Source: a virus
DNA: 42,248 nt
Reading direction: 5' to 3' (one strand)
Virus record (IMG/VR): IMGVR_UViG_3300042344_000601
Span: 1-42,248 of that record
Shown: piece after piece, positions 29,853-38,028 of the stretch
How positions within the stretch are numbered: the stretch's first letter is position 1
How the letters are laid out: every line of letters begins with the position of its first letter
Notes under the pieces: generated by a model
The model's database searches: none
What the model was told of the DNA's origin: nothing
What the model saw: the letters and a program-made list of their open reading frames with translations, nothing else
Translations under genes and position numbers: made by a program

Positions 29853-31496
29853 ATGGCCGACTTTCTCTCACAGCTCGCCGACATTCAGATCGACCGCGCC
29901 ACGCGCACCCCCTCACAGGTCGGGTTCGGCCGGCCGCTCGTCGCCGCCTACCACACGAAGAACGCCGACCGCGTGCGCTCCTACGCCGACGTCAGCGAGC
30001 TCGTGGCCGACGGGTTCAACCCCTACGACCGCGCGTACCAGCTCGTGGCGGCGATGCTCTCGCAGGAGCCCGCGCCCCCGGTGGTGAGTCTCGGGCGCCG
30101 CGCGCTGGCGTTCACCCAGGTCGTCGACCTCACCCCGGCCGCGGCTCCCGCCATCGGCGACGTCACCACGGTGAAGGTCGACGGGCTCACCGCGACCTTC
30201 ACGGCGACGGCGACGACCATCGCCAACGTCTGCACGGGCCTCGCGGCTGCGATCAACGCCCTCGGCGTGGTCAACGCCATCGTCGCGACGGGCGCCTCGA
30301 GCGCGAGTGAGCAGACCCTTGCAGGCGCCTCGCTCGACGGGGCCTCCGGCTCTGCGTCGCTGGGGCAGCCGCGCAACATCACGTTCACGTTCTCGGCGCA
30401 CGCCAACTGGGACGCGACGACCGCGACGCTCAACGGGCTCGACGGCAACGGCGCCGCGCAGACGGAGTCGATCTCGATTCCCAACGGCGGCGACGCGACG
30501 GTGACGAGCACGAAGCGCTACCTCCAGGTCACCAGCATCGTGATCCCGGCGCAGTCTGGCACGAGCGGTACCTTCACCGTCGGCACGCGCGCGCCCGTCA
30601 CCGCGGTGGGCAGCTCGGGCACGAAGGTGGTGTGCACCAGCGCCGCGGGCGAGCTGCACAGCTTCGAGCGCGTCACGGCGGACAACCTGCTGCTCAAGGA
30701 TCAGACGGCCAACCCCGGCATCGCCACCGACCTCAACGCCATCCAGGACGCCAACGACGACTGGTACGGCCTGGTGCTCGACTCGCAGGGCGCGGCCGAA
30801 GTCGCCGCTGCCGCCGCGTGGATCGAGACGGCGAAGAAGCTCTGCGCGGTGCAGACCAGCGACACCGACATGCTCGCGTCGGGCAGCTTCACGTGCCTGG
30901 GCTACACGCTCAAGAACGCGGGCTACACCCGCACCACGCTGTGGTTTCACCCGAAGCTGGGCACCGCCGACTCGCTCGTTGCCGCGGCCATCATGGGCGA
31001 GGAGTTCCCCAAGCTCCCCGGCGCCTCGAAGTGGTCGTTCAAGGACCTCGCGGGCATCGCCTCGTACGCGCTCACGACGACGCAGCGCACGGGCGTCGAG
31101 AGCTACAACGCGAACCACTACATCGAGGCCGGTGGGCTCCCGATCACGTACCCCGGCAAGGTCTCTTCGGGCGAATGGGTCGACGTCGTGCGCGACCTCG
31201 ACTGGCACACGTCGCGCCTCAAGACGCGCCAGCTCGCGGTGCAGGTGGCCAACGACAAGGTGCCCTTCACCGACGGCGGCATCGCGCTCCTCCTCGCCGA
31301 GGTGCGCGCGCAGAACACCGAGAGCGTCGAGGCGGGCGTGTTCGCCGCGAGCCCTGCCCCGACGGCAACGGCCCCCCTCGCGAGCGCCGTGAGCAGCGCC
31401 AACAAGGCCGCGCGCAACCTCCCCGGCGTCACGTTCCAGGCGACCCTCGCCGGTTCGATCAACACCATCGTCATTCGCGGCCGCGTCGCCGTCTGA
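29853..31496 (+). CDS. Tail sheath protein (DUF3383 type)
   Basis: This 547-residue protein starts at ATG 29853. Its N-terminus (ADIQIDRATRTPSQVGFGRPLVAAYHT), the SYADVSELVADGF block and the C-terminal region with LAGIASYALTTTQRTGVESYNANHYIEAGG and WVDVVRDLDWHTSRLKTRQLAVQVANDKVPFTDGGIALL match DUF3383 contractile sheath proteins. Residues 146-244 are an inserted Ser/Thr/Gly-rich domain that matches residues 74-174 of the cement protein. This gene shows the tail is contractile. Confidence 0.85.
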   Translation: MADFLSQLADIQIDRATRTPSQVGFGRPLVAAYHTKNADRVRSYADVSELVADGFNPYDRAYQLVAAMLSQEPAPPVVSLGRRALAFTQVVDLTPAAAPAIGDVTTVKVDGLTATFTATATTIANVCTGLAAAINALGVVNAIVATGASSASEQTLAGASLDGASGSASLGQPRNITFTFSAHANWDATTATLNGLDGNGAAQTESISIPNGGDATVTSTKRYLQVTSIVIPAQSGTSGTFTVGTRAPVTAVGSSGTKVVCTSAAGELHSFERVTADNLLLKDQTANPGIATDLNAIQDANDDWYGLVLDSQGAAEVAAAAAWIETAKKLCAVQTSDTDMLASGSFTCLGYTLKNAGYTRTTLWFHPKLGTADSLVAAAIMGEEFPKLPGASKWSFKDLAGIASYALTTTQRTGVESYNANHYIEAGGLPITYPGKVSSGEWVDVVRDLDWHTSRLKTRQLAVQVANDKVPFTDGGIALLLAEVRAQNTESVEAGVFAASPAPTATAPLASAVSSANKAARNLPGVTFQATLAGSINTIVIRGRVAV

Positions 31497-31511
31497 TAGG
31501 AGCCCCACCCC

Positions 31512-31946
31512 ATGCCTGCACTCCAGCCGTACGACAGCAACGCAGTCTCAGTCGCCCTCGGTGGCCGCGCGATCGACGGAGGCCGCGCCGCGGGCAAGTT
31601 CGTCTCGACCGCCTTCGAGAGCGAGATGTTCAAGACGACCCCCACGGCCGACGGGCCCGTGGTGCGCTCGAAGATCAACAACGAGTCGGCGACGATCACG
31701 CTCACCGTCATGCAGACGTCGCCCGCACACGCGCTGCTCACCGAGCTCTACGCCGCGGCGCGGGCCTCGGTGAACGGCAACGACATCATGGCTTTCGAGA
31801 TCCGCGACCTCAACGGCGGCGGGCTGCGCGAGTCGGCCGCACGGTGCTGGATCGAGAAGGCACCCGACAATGACTACGGCGCCGAGGCGGGCGAGCGCGA
31901 GTGGACGCTCAAAACCGACCGGCTCGTGCGTGCGGTGGGCACCTGA
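31512..31946 (+). CDS. Tail tube protein (DUF3277 type)
   Basis: This 144-residue protein starts at ATG 31512 with GGAG 10 bp upstream. It has YDSNAVSVALGGRAIDG, then KFVSTAFESEMFKTTPTADGPVVRSKINNESATITLTVMQTSPAH and a C-terminal WTLKTDRLVRAVG. This is the DUF3277 tube protein that pairs with DUF3383 sheaths. Its stop overlaps the tail-chaperone ATG. Confidence 0.85.
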   Translation: MPALQPYDSNAVSVALGGRAIDGGRAAGKFVSTAFESEMFKTTPTADGPVVRSKINNESATITLTVMQTSPAHALLTELYAAARASVNGNDIMAFEIRDLNGGGLRESAARCWIEKAPDNDYGAEAGEREWTLKTDRLVRAVGT

Positions 31947-32365
31947 TGCTCGCCGCGCAGGCACAGCAGAGGGAGATCGACGGCGTCACCTACGAGGTGC
32001 TCCCGCTCGCGTCGGGCATGAGCCTCAAGGTGCTGGCGCGCGTGCTGCGCATGGCGGCGCCCGGCTTCGAGTCGGTGGCGTCGCTGCGCGAGGCCGCGGG
32101 CTCCCTCGGCGCGATGCTCGCGGGCGGGCTCTCGGGCCTCGACGAGGAGGTGCTGGCGTTCGTGTGCAGCGAGCTCGCGAAGGTCACGCGCGCGCACGTC
32201 GGCGAGGGCAAGGTGCTGCAGCTCTCCCAGGTCTTCGAGACGCACTTCCAGGGGCGCATCGTGGCCCTCTTCGCGTGGCTTCGGTTCGCGGCAGAGGTGA
32301 CGTACGGCCCTTTGGGCGAGATGCTCAAGGCGCAGCTCGACGCCCCTCCGGCGGCGCGCGGCTGA
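31946..32365 (+). CDS. Tail assembly chaperone, upstream frame
   Basis: This 139-residue protein starts at ATG 31946 (overlap with tube stop). It has a beta-rich start (REIDGVTYEVLPLASGMSLKVLARVLRM) and a helical remainder. It sits between tube and tape measure, the standard place for the lambda G / Mu gp41-type chaperone. Near its end, codons GGC CCT TTG contain a canonical -1 slippery heptamer (32308-32314). Confidence 0.75.
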   Translation: MLAAQAQQREIDGVTYEVLPLASGMSLKVLARVLRMAAPGFESVASLREAAGSLGAMLAGGLSGLDEEVLAFVCSELAKVTRAHVGEGKVLQLSQVFETHFQGRIVALFAWLRFAAEVTYGPLGEMLKAQLDAPPAARG

Positions 32366-32544
32366 CGATCCCCGGTCACATCGCGTGGCCGGTGTGGCGG
32401 GTGGCGACGAGCGGCGACTTCAGCGATTCGCTGCACACGATCTCGACCGAATGGAGCCTCGCTGACGTGGTCGACGCGAACACGGTGCTCGACAGCCTCG
32501 ACGAGGCGCGCGAGCGAGCGAGAGCAGAGCAGGAGCGACGATGA
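31946..32544 (+). CDS. Tail assembly chaperone, -1 frameshift fusion product
   Basis: A -1 slip at C CCT TTG (32308-32314) would join the first 122 residues to a second frame that runs on to TGA at 32542-32544. The added 78 residues include TIPGHIAWPVWRVATSGDFSDSLHTISTEWSLADVVDANTVLDSL, a good protein-like sequence with no nearby ATG or GTG of its own, ending against the tape measure ATG. This matches the G/G-T strategy of tailed phages. Join: 31946-32310 in the first frame, then re-reading from 32308 in the -1 frame. Confidence 0.6.
32308..32314 (+). other. -1 ribosomal slippery site
   Basis: The heptamer CCCTTTG is in the X XXY YYZ form in the zero frame (C CCT TTG). It occurs 52 bp before the zero-frame stop, within the tail-assembly chaperone gene. 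A GC-rich region downstream could fold, but I could not verify a defined pseudoknot. Confidence 0.6.
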
Positions 32545-34358
32545 GCAGCGAAGCCCTCCGCAGCGTGATGATGGAGCTGGGCTTCGAGGTCGACGCCGCG
32601 AAGCTCGACGCGCTCGAAGCCCGCCTCAAGACCTTCGTCGGCACCACGAAGAAGACCACGGCCGCGACCGACGACGCGGCCAAGAAGACGAAGAAGACCC
32701 TCGCTGAGCGCGTCACGGCGCTGCACGAGGCAGCAGACGAAGAGCGCGCCGTCTACGACGCCCGCAAGGCCTTCGCGGCGTCGAGTGCGGGCGCTGAGCA
32801 CGCGGCGTGGCAGAAGGCGTCGAAGGGGATCAACACCTTCGCCGACGCCACCGAGCGGGCATCCGAGTACCTCTCGGAGAAGCTGGGCACGAAGCTCCGC
32901 GCGACGAACCCCCTCCTCGACAAGCTCGCGCAGAAGACGGGCATGAGCTCGTCGGCGCTGGGCAAGGTGTTCGTGGGCGCGACCCTCGCCGCGGTCGCCG
33001 TGATGGGCACCGCGACCCGCGCCGCGTTCGCGTTCGCCAACGCCTTCGCGGCCGACGCCGAGGCCCTCCGCGACACGGCGCGCGAGTCGAGGGTGACCAC
33101 GACGCAGCTACAGGAGCTCGACCACGCCGCGGTGCAGGGCGGCGTAGGCGTCGAGCGGATGCGCGCGGGCGTCGCGACCTTCGGCCAGGCGCTTCGCGCG
33201 GGCGAGCGCTGGGGCAACGGCACGACGTCGATGCTCCGTCGGCTGGGCATTCAGGCGCGCGACGCCAACGGGCGCATCCGGCCGACGGGCGAGCTCATCA
33301 ACGACACGGCCCTTGCGCTCGAGCGCATCGAGAGCCCCTACCGCCGCGCGCACGTCGCGCAGCAACTCTTCGGGGCGAGCGGGCGCCGGATGCTGGACGT
33401 GCTGCACAGCGGGCCCGGCGGCATCGCGGCCCTGCGCGACGAGCTCGCCGACCTCGGCGGCGGCATCACCCCGGAGGCGACGGAGGCCGCGCGGAAGTAC
33501 ACCCAGGCGCAAGAGCGCTTGAAGGTCGCGAGCGACTCGCTTCGATCGGTGCTCGCGGTCGCGCTCCTCCCGGTGCTCTCGTGGGTGACGCAGAAGGGGG
33601 CCGAGCTCGCGGGGCTGTGGGCGCGCCTCACCAGGGGCACGCACGTCACGCAGCTCGCGCTCGTGGCCCTGGGGCTCGTGGGCGCCGCGGTCGCGTCGGG
33701 GCTCGTGGTCGCGTGGTTCCCGGTCATTGCCCCGGTGCTCGCGACTGCGGCAGCCGTCGCCGCGGTGATCGCGGTGATGGATGACCTCATCACGATGATG
33801 GAGGGCGGCGACAGCGCCACCGGCCGCTTCATCGACCGCATGTTCGGCGTCGGCACCACGGAGTCTGTGGTGCGCGGCGTGCGGGATCTGTGGCGCGAGA
33901 CGGCCGAGGCCGCAGAGCGCGCGGTCGAGGCCGTGCGCAGCTTCGGGGAGTCGAGCGAGGACACCGAGGCGCGGCACATGGAAGAGAACGCGGCGCGCGA
34001 GCGGAACGCCGCAGACCGCGCGCGCGCCTCGCTCGCACCGGGCGAAGGCTACGAGGCTGCGGGGCCGTCGAAGGGCGCAGGGCGCGCAGCACGGCCGAAG
34101 GGCGCGAACGCGTCGACCGCGGCCATGACCGGCCCTGCGCTCGCACCGATCAACGCGGGGCCCGCGCTGCGCACGGTCGCCGCGCCGGGCTCCGTCTCGC
34201 AGCGCACGACGCGCGTCATCAACCGCACCAGCGCCCCGGTGATGCACTTTCACGGCGTGACCGACGCCGACCAGATCGCGGGGCGCGTGCGCGAGGTGAT
34301 CCGCCGCGAGGATGCGACGCAACGCGACGCCGATCACCCCCAGGAGGATGACGAATGA
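32541..34358 (+). CDS. Tape measure protein
   Basis: This 605-residue protein starts at ATG 32541 (overlaps chaperone -1 frame stop). It has a charged helical N-terminus, a hydrophobic patch near residue 150, a segment ESRVTTTQLQELDHAAVQGGVGVERMRAGVATFGQAL typical of tail-length proteins, and a strong multi-helix hydrophobic region near 365-420. The C-terminus is Pro/Ala/Arg-rich. The length predicts a tail of about 90 nm by the usual 0.15 nm per residue rule. No lysozyme or peptidase domain is visible. Confidence 0.85.
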   Translation: MSSEALRSVMMELGFEVDAAKLDALEARLKTFVGTTKKTTAATDDAAKKTKKTLAERVTALHEAADEERAVYDARKAFAASSAGAEHAAWQKASKGINTFADATERASEYLSEKLGTKLRATNPLLDKLAQKTGMSSSALGKVFVGATLAAVAVMGTATRAAFAFANAFAADAEALRDTARESRVTTTQLQELDHAAVQGGVGVERMRAGVATFGQALRAGERWGNGTTSMLRRLGIQARDANGRIRPTGELINDTALALERIESPYRRAHVAQQLFGASGRRMLDVLHSGPGGIAALRDELADLGGGITPEATEAARKYTQAQERLKVASDSLRSVLAVALLPVLSWVTQKGAELAGLWARLTRGTHVTQLALVALGLVGAAVASGLVVAWFPVIAPVLATAAAVAAVIAVMDDLITMMEGGDSATGRFIDRMFGVGTTESVVRGVRDLWRETAEAAERAVEAVRSFGESSEDTEARHMEENAARERNAADRARASLAPGEGYEAAGPSKGAGRAARPKGANASTAAMTGPALAPINAGPALRTVAAPGSVSQRTTRVINRTSAPVMHFHGVTDADQIAGRVREVIRREDATQRDADHPQEDDE

Positions 34359-35008
34359 GCGTCCTACTCTCATGGCTCGACGCGGCCGGCGCTGAGGCGT
34401 CGCTCGAGATCGACGGCACCCCCTCGCGCGGGTACGAGAGCGCGGCCGACATCACCGAGCACCCCGTCGAGACGGGCACCGCGGTGGCCGATCACATCCG
34501 CCCCCTCAACCCGACGATCACGTTGGAGGGCATCATCAGCAACGCCCCGGTGCTCGTGCCGTCGGGGCAGCTCGAGGGCGCGACCCGCGCCGCGGCGTCG
34601 AAGGTGCTCCCCAGCGGGCAGAAGGTCACCACGCAACAGTGGAGCGGCACCTTCGACCGCAAGGCAGCGTGTGACCGGCTGCTGCTCGCGCTCGTCGAGG
34701 GCGGCGTGCTCGTCACCCTCACGACCCCGCTGCGCGTGACCGAGTCGCTTGCCATCGCCCGGTACAAGGTCGACGAGTTCGCCGACACCGGCGACGCGCT
34801 GGCGCTCACGCTCGAGCTCCGGCGCGTGCGGGTGGTGAGCACCGTGCGCGTCGCCGTCCCGGCTGTGCGTCGGCTGCAGGTGCAGGCCGAACGGGGCGCG
34901 CAACCCGTCGACGACCGCTCCCTTCTCGCGCGGGCCCTCGACGGCGGCGCGCCCGTCACCGCCGCGCAGGATCGCGCAGCGCGCCAGCGGCAGGGAGTCA
35001 GACCATGA
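34355..35008 (+). CDS. Dit-like baseplate / distal tail protein
   Basis: This 217-residue protein starts at ATG 34355 (ATGA overlap). It has LEIDGTPSRGYESAADITEHPVETGTAVADHIRPLNPTITLEGIISNAP, the start of Dit-like (DUF6046-type) baseplate proteins. Middle strands continue with VEGGVLVTLTTPLRV. The C-terminus is basic. It follows the tape measure and should seed the baseplate hub. Confidence 0.7.
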   Translation: MSVLLSWLDAAGAEASLEIDGTPSRGYESAADITEHPVETGTAVADHIRPLNPTITLEGIISNAPVLVPSGQLEGATRAAASKVLPSGQKVTTQQWSGTFDRKAACDRLLLALVEGGVLVTLTTPLRVTESLAIARYKVDEFADTGDALALTLELRRVRVVSTVRVAVPAVRRLQVQAERGAQPVDDRSLLARALDGGAPVTAAQDRAARQRQGVRP

Positions 35009-35349
35009 GCGCGTTCATCCCCTGCGCGCCGTCGGGCGCAGCCTACTGGCAGCAGCGCACGGCGCTCGACGGCGTCGATTACCTCCTGACGTTCCGCTGG
35101 TCGCAGCGCGAGGGCGTGTGGTCGCTCGACGTCGCAGACCTCGACGGCGTCGCCATCGTCTCGGGCCTCGTGCTCGTCGTGGGCGTGTCCCTCCTGCGCG
35201 GCGTCGTCGACACGCGGCGCCCCGCGGGCGAGCTCGTCGTGGTCGACACGAGCGGCGCGAACGACCGCGACCCGGGCTTCGACGACCTCGGCGCCCCGGG
35301 CGCGCGCTTCGTGCTCGCCTACTTCACGGCCGCGGAGCTTGCGGCGTGA
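35005..35349 (+). CDS. Baseplate plug-type protein
   Basis: This 114-residue protein starts at ATG 35005 (ATGA overlap). The pattern YLLTFRWSQREGVWSLDVADLDGVAIVSGLVLVVGVSLL, ending in FDDLGAPGARFVLAYFTAAEL, fits small baseplate plug proteins (DUF6983 type) that follow the Dit-like gene in this myovirus group. Most of it should be beta-structured. Confidence 0.7.
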   Translation: MSAFIPCAPSGAAYWQQRTALDGVDYLLTFRWSQREGVWSLDVADLDGVAIVSGLVLVVGVSLLRGVVDTRRPAGELVVVDTSGANDRDPGFDDLGAPGARFVLAYFTAAELAA

Positions 35350-36209
35350 GGATCTTCGGCCGCTCGTGGCGCGTGCAGGTGGGCTCGCTCGACGTGAGCG
35401 ATTTGCGGGTGGCTTTCAAGGTCACCCGCACCCTGATGGCGCGCGCGGGCACCTGCGAGCTGACCATCTCCAACCTCACCGAAGCGCACCGCCGCGAGAT
35501 CACCACGGCCCCGCGGCGCCGCACCTTCGTCGAGATCCAGGCGGGCTACCTCGAAGGGCGCTCGACGATCTTCAGGGGCGACCTCCGAAAGGCCATTCCC
35601 GCGCGCGAGGGCGCCGACTGGGTGGTGAAGGTCACAGCGGGCGACGGCGAGCACGCGCTTCGAACGGCGCGCGTCGGGCGCTCGTTCTCGGCGGGCACCT
35701 CGATGGGCACCGTGGTGCAGGCCATCGCCGACGCCATGGGCGTGGGCATCGGCAACGCGCGCGAGGCCCTGCGCGGCGCGCAGCTCGGGAGCGAGAGCAC
35801 CTTCCCCGCGGGCACCGTGCTCTTCGGGTCGGCTGCGAGTGAGCTCACGAAGCTGTGCGAGAGCGCGGGCCTGTCGTGGTCGATCCAAGACGGCAACCTC
35901 CAGGTGATCCCCCTGGGGGGCTCGCTCGCCCGCACCGCGATCCTGCTCTCACCCGACACCGGCATGTACGAGTCGCCCGAGATCGTGAACCGGCGCACCA
36001 TCACCGTGAAGGCCGCGTTGATCCCCGGCCTCACCCCCGGCCAGCTCGTCGTGGTCGAGAGCTCCGTCGCAACGGGCTCGTGGCGCATCACCGAGGCGGC
36101 GTATGCGGGCGACACCGGCGGCGCCGAATGGGGCGCGACCCTCACGTGCCACCGGCCGCGCCCGCCGCTCGTCGGCAGCGCCATCTCGACGACACCCAAC
36201 CAGGAGTAG
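35346..36209 (+). CDS. Baseplate hub protein
   Basis: This 287-residue protein starts at GTG 35346 (GTGA overlap). It has the strand-rich N-terminal barrel (FKVTRTLMARAGTCELTISNLTE), the FVEIQAGY.EG.STIFRGDLRKA block, AGDGEHALRTARV, and TKLCESAGLSWSIQDGNLQVIPLGG. These are shared by T4 gp27 / P2 gpD-like hub proteins. It should bind the central spike encoded next. Confidence 0.75.
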   Translation: MRIFGRSWRVQVGSLDVSDLRVAFKVTRTLMARAGTCELTISNLTEAHRREITTAPRRRTFVEIQAGYLEGRSTIFRGDLRKAIPAREGADWVVKVTAGDGEHALRTARVGRSFSAGTSMGTVVQAIADAMGVGIGNAREALRGAQLGSESTFPAGTVLFGSAASELTKLCESAGLSWSIQDGNLQVIPLGGSLARTAILLSPDTGMYESPEIVNRRTITVKAALIPGLTPGQLVVVESSVATGSWRITEAAYAGDTGGAEWGATLTCHRPRPPLVGSAISTTPNQE

Positions 36210-36213
36210 CCCG

Positions 36214-36963
36214 ATGGAGCGACCGACCTTCCCCACGGACCGCGACGTGCTCGACGCGCGCGCGCAGCAACAGTCGCTGGAGACCTTCACGGCGCTCCCC
36301 GGGCGCGTGCAGAGCTACGACGCGGCGACGCAGCTCGCCGACATCGTGCCGTGCGTGCGGCACCCGGTGCCCCAGCCCGACGGCACGACCCCGTGCGAAG
36401 ACCTCCCGGTAATCCCCGGCGTTCCGGTGCTCTGGCCGCGCGTCGGCGCGTGGTTCCTCGCGATGGGCCTCGAGCCCGGCGACACGGTGCAGTTGCTGTT
36501 CAACAGCGCCGACATTGGCCCGTGGGTGACCGGCGACGGATCGACGGTGAACCCCGCGGACCTTCGACGGCACCACCTGGCGCACGCGGTCGCGATCCCC
36601 GGTCTCTACGTGCAGCAGCGCGCCCTCACGCACGCCCCCGCCGGCGGCGCGGGGCTCGTGCTCGGGTCGGACGCCAGCGGGGCCCGCGTGGCGCTGCTCG
36701 CCAACGGCACGCTGCGCATCACCCAGGGCGACGCGACGGTGCTCGAGGTCGACACGGCGGGCGTGGTGCACCTCGGCGGCGCCGCGGGCGAGCTCGTGGC
36801 GCTCGCCAACCTCGTCACGACGCAGCTCATGGCGCTCAAGACCGCGATCAACGCCGCGCCCGTGGTGCCCGGCGACGGCGGGGCGACCTTCAAGGCCGCC
36901 ATCATGGCGGCGCTAGCGTCGTGGCCCGCGACCGTGGCCGCGACGAAGACGAAGGCGACCTAG
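36214..36963 (+). CDS. Central spike protein (Gp138 N-terminal type)
   Basis: This 249-residue protein starts at ATG 36214 with CAGGAG upstream. The N-terminal OB-like domain has FTALPGRVQSYDAATQLADIVPCVRHPV and LPVIPGVPVLWPR.GAWFLAMGLEPGDTVQLLF, as in Gp138/gpV membrane-piercing spikes. A repeat-like beta part (GSDASGARVALLANGTLRITQGDATVLEVDTAGVVHLGG) should form the needle. Its stop overlaps the stop of the reverse-strand lipoprotein. Confidence 0.8.
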   Translation: MERPTFPTDRDVLDARAQQQSLETFTALPGRVQSYDAATQLADIVPCVRHPVPQPDGTTPCEDLPVIPGVPVLWPRVGAWFLAMGLEPGDTVQLLFNSADIGPWVTGDGSTVNPADLRRHHLAHAVAIPGLYVQQRALTHAPAGGAGLVLGSDASGARVALLANGTLRITQGDATVLEVDTAGVVHLGGAAGELVALANLVTTQLMALKTAINAAPVVPGDGGATFKAAIMAALASWPATVAATKTKAT

Positions 36964-37580
36964 CGGCAGGCGCTCCCGAAGCAACTGCCAGAGCACGCGC
37001 GCCCGCAGGCGCCGCAGTTGAAGGCGTCGTAGCGCAGGTCCGCCTCGCAGCCGTTGGCCGCAAGGCCGTCGCAGTCGCCCATGTTCGGCAGGCAGCCCAT
37101 GCAGGCTCCGGCGGCGCACGCGACGCCTGGGCGGCACAGCGTCGCGCACGAGCCGCAGAACATGGGCGTCGAGAGGTCCGCTTCGCAGCCGTTGGCGGCG
37201 CGCCCGTCGCAGTCGGCGAAGCCCGCGCGGCACGCGATCGTGCACGAGCTCGAGGCGCACGCCCCCATCGCGTTGGCGCGCGCGGGGCACCCGACGCCGC
37301 ACGCGCCGCAGTTCGCTGGATCGCGCGTCGTGTCGGCGCATCGCCCGCCACACATGGCGGTGCACGAGGTGTCGGGGGCGGCGTCGCGCGGGACATCGGC
37401 GAGGGCATCGGGGCCCGCGTCGGCCTGGGACACTTCGGGGCTCACATCGGTCGAAACGTCGACGATTACCGGGGCATCAACCTGGGACGCTTCGGGCGAC
37501 GCGTCGGCGCCTGGTGAGGGCGACGGATCGGCGCTGCACGCGGCGGCGAGGGCGAAGACCAGGGCGAGGGCGAGGCGCAT
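36960..37580 (-). CDS. Cys-rich lipoprotein moron with myxobacterial-type repeats
   Basis: This 206-residue protein starts at ATG 37580. It has a lipoprotein signal (MRLALALVFALAAACS, C15), a Ser/Asp/Pro/Ala-rich spacer to about residue 75, then Cys-rich repeats: CGGRCADTTRDPANCGACGVGC, ADCDGRAANGCEADL, FCGSCATLCRPGVAC, GDCDGLAANGCEADL, FNCGACGRACSG. About 23 cysteines suggest many disulphides and an exported, surface-bound position. Such repeats are typical of Myxococcota outer-surface proteins (my knowledge, not tested). It is the only reverse gene in the late region and is likely made from the lysogen. Confidence 0.8.
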   Translation of the reverse strand: MRLALALVFALAAACSADPSPSPGADASPEASQVDAPVIVDVSTDVSPEVSQADAGPDALADVPRDAAPDTSCTAMCGGRCADTTRDPANCGACGVGCPARANAMGACASSSCTIACRAGFADCDGRAANGCEADLSTPMFCGSCATLCRPGVACAAGACMGCLPNMGDCDGLAANGCEADLRYDAFNCGACGRACSGSCFGSACR

Positions 37581-37662
37581 GGGCCGAGACGGTATCAGCG
37601 TCCCCCGGTTGCGTGCCACCATAGGCTAGCGGCTCACGCGCGCGCGCACGCACCCTGCGGGC
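37581..37662. promoter_or_regulatory. Divergent non-coding region with block B
   Basis: This 82-bp gap lies between the leftward lipoprotein and the rightward baseplate operon. Positions 37598-37661 repeat the block seen at 25063-25128. It must contain the start signals for both directions, but I see no convincing sigma-70 pair. Confidence 0.5.
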
Positions 37663-38028
37663 GTGCGGACCTTCGCCCTCGACCCGACGACCGGCGACCT
37701 TGCGATTTCGGGCGGGCGCCCGGGCATCGCAGAGGGCCTCGACGCCACGGTGCAGAAGCTCCGTGTGCGGCTGCGCTTGTGGCAGGGCGAGTGGCCCTTT
37801 GACCGCACGGTGGGCATCCCCTACGGGCGCATTCTCGGCGAGAAGGGCATCAGCGCGTTCGCGTCGGCGACGCTGCGCCAGGCCATCGCGACGTCACCCG
37901 GCGTGGCCACGCTCGACGCCTACGCGTTCACCGAAGACCGCGCGCGCCGTAGCGCCTCGCTGGCGTTCCGCGCCACGTCGGTGACGGGCGAGCCCATCAC
38001 CATCACCGACTTCGTGGTGGGCGGCTGA
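37663..38028 (+). CDS. Baseplate wedge protein, gp25-like
   Basis: This 121-residue protein starts at GTG 37663, just after block B. It has LDPTTGDLAISGGRPGIAEGLDATVQKLRVRLRLWQGEWPFDRTVGIPYGRILGEK, the pattern of gpW/gp25 wedge proteins in this myovirus group, and a C-terminal strand (ITITDFVVGG). It pairs with the J-like protein whose ATG overlaps its stop. Confidence 0.85.
   Translation: MRTFALDPTTGDLAISGGRPGIAEGLDATVQKLRVRLRLWQGEWPFDRTVGIPYGRILGEKGISAFASATLRQAIATSPGVATLDAYAFTEDRARRSASLAFRATSVTGEPITITDFVVGG

Noticed and set aside
37598-37661. Sigma-54-type promoter reading of the TGGCAC-like sequence on the reverse strand
   Set aside because: The GG and GC elements are not at the required 10-nt spacing. 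The block's conservation is better explained by the rightward late genes.
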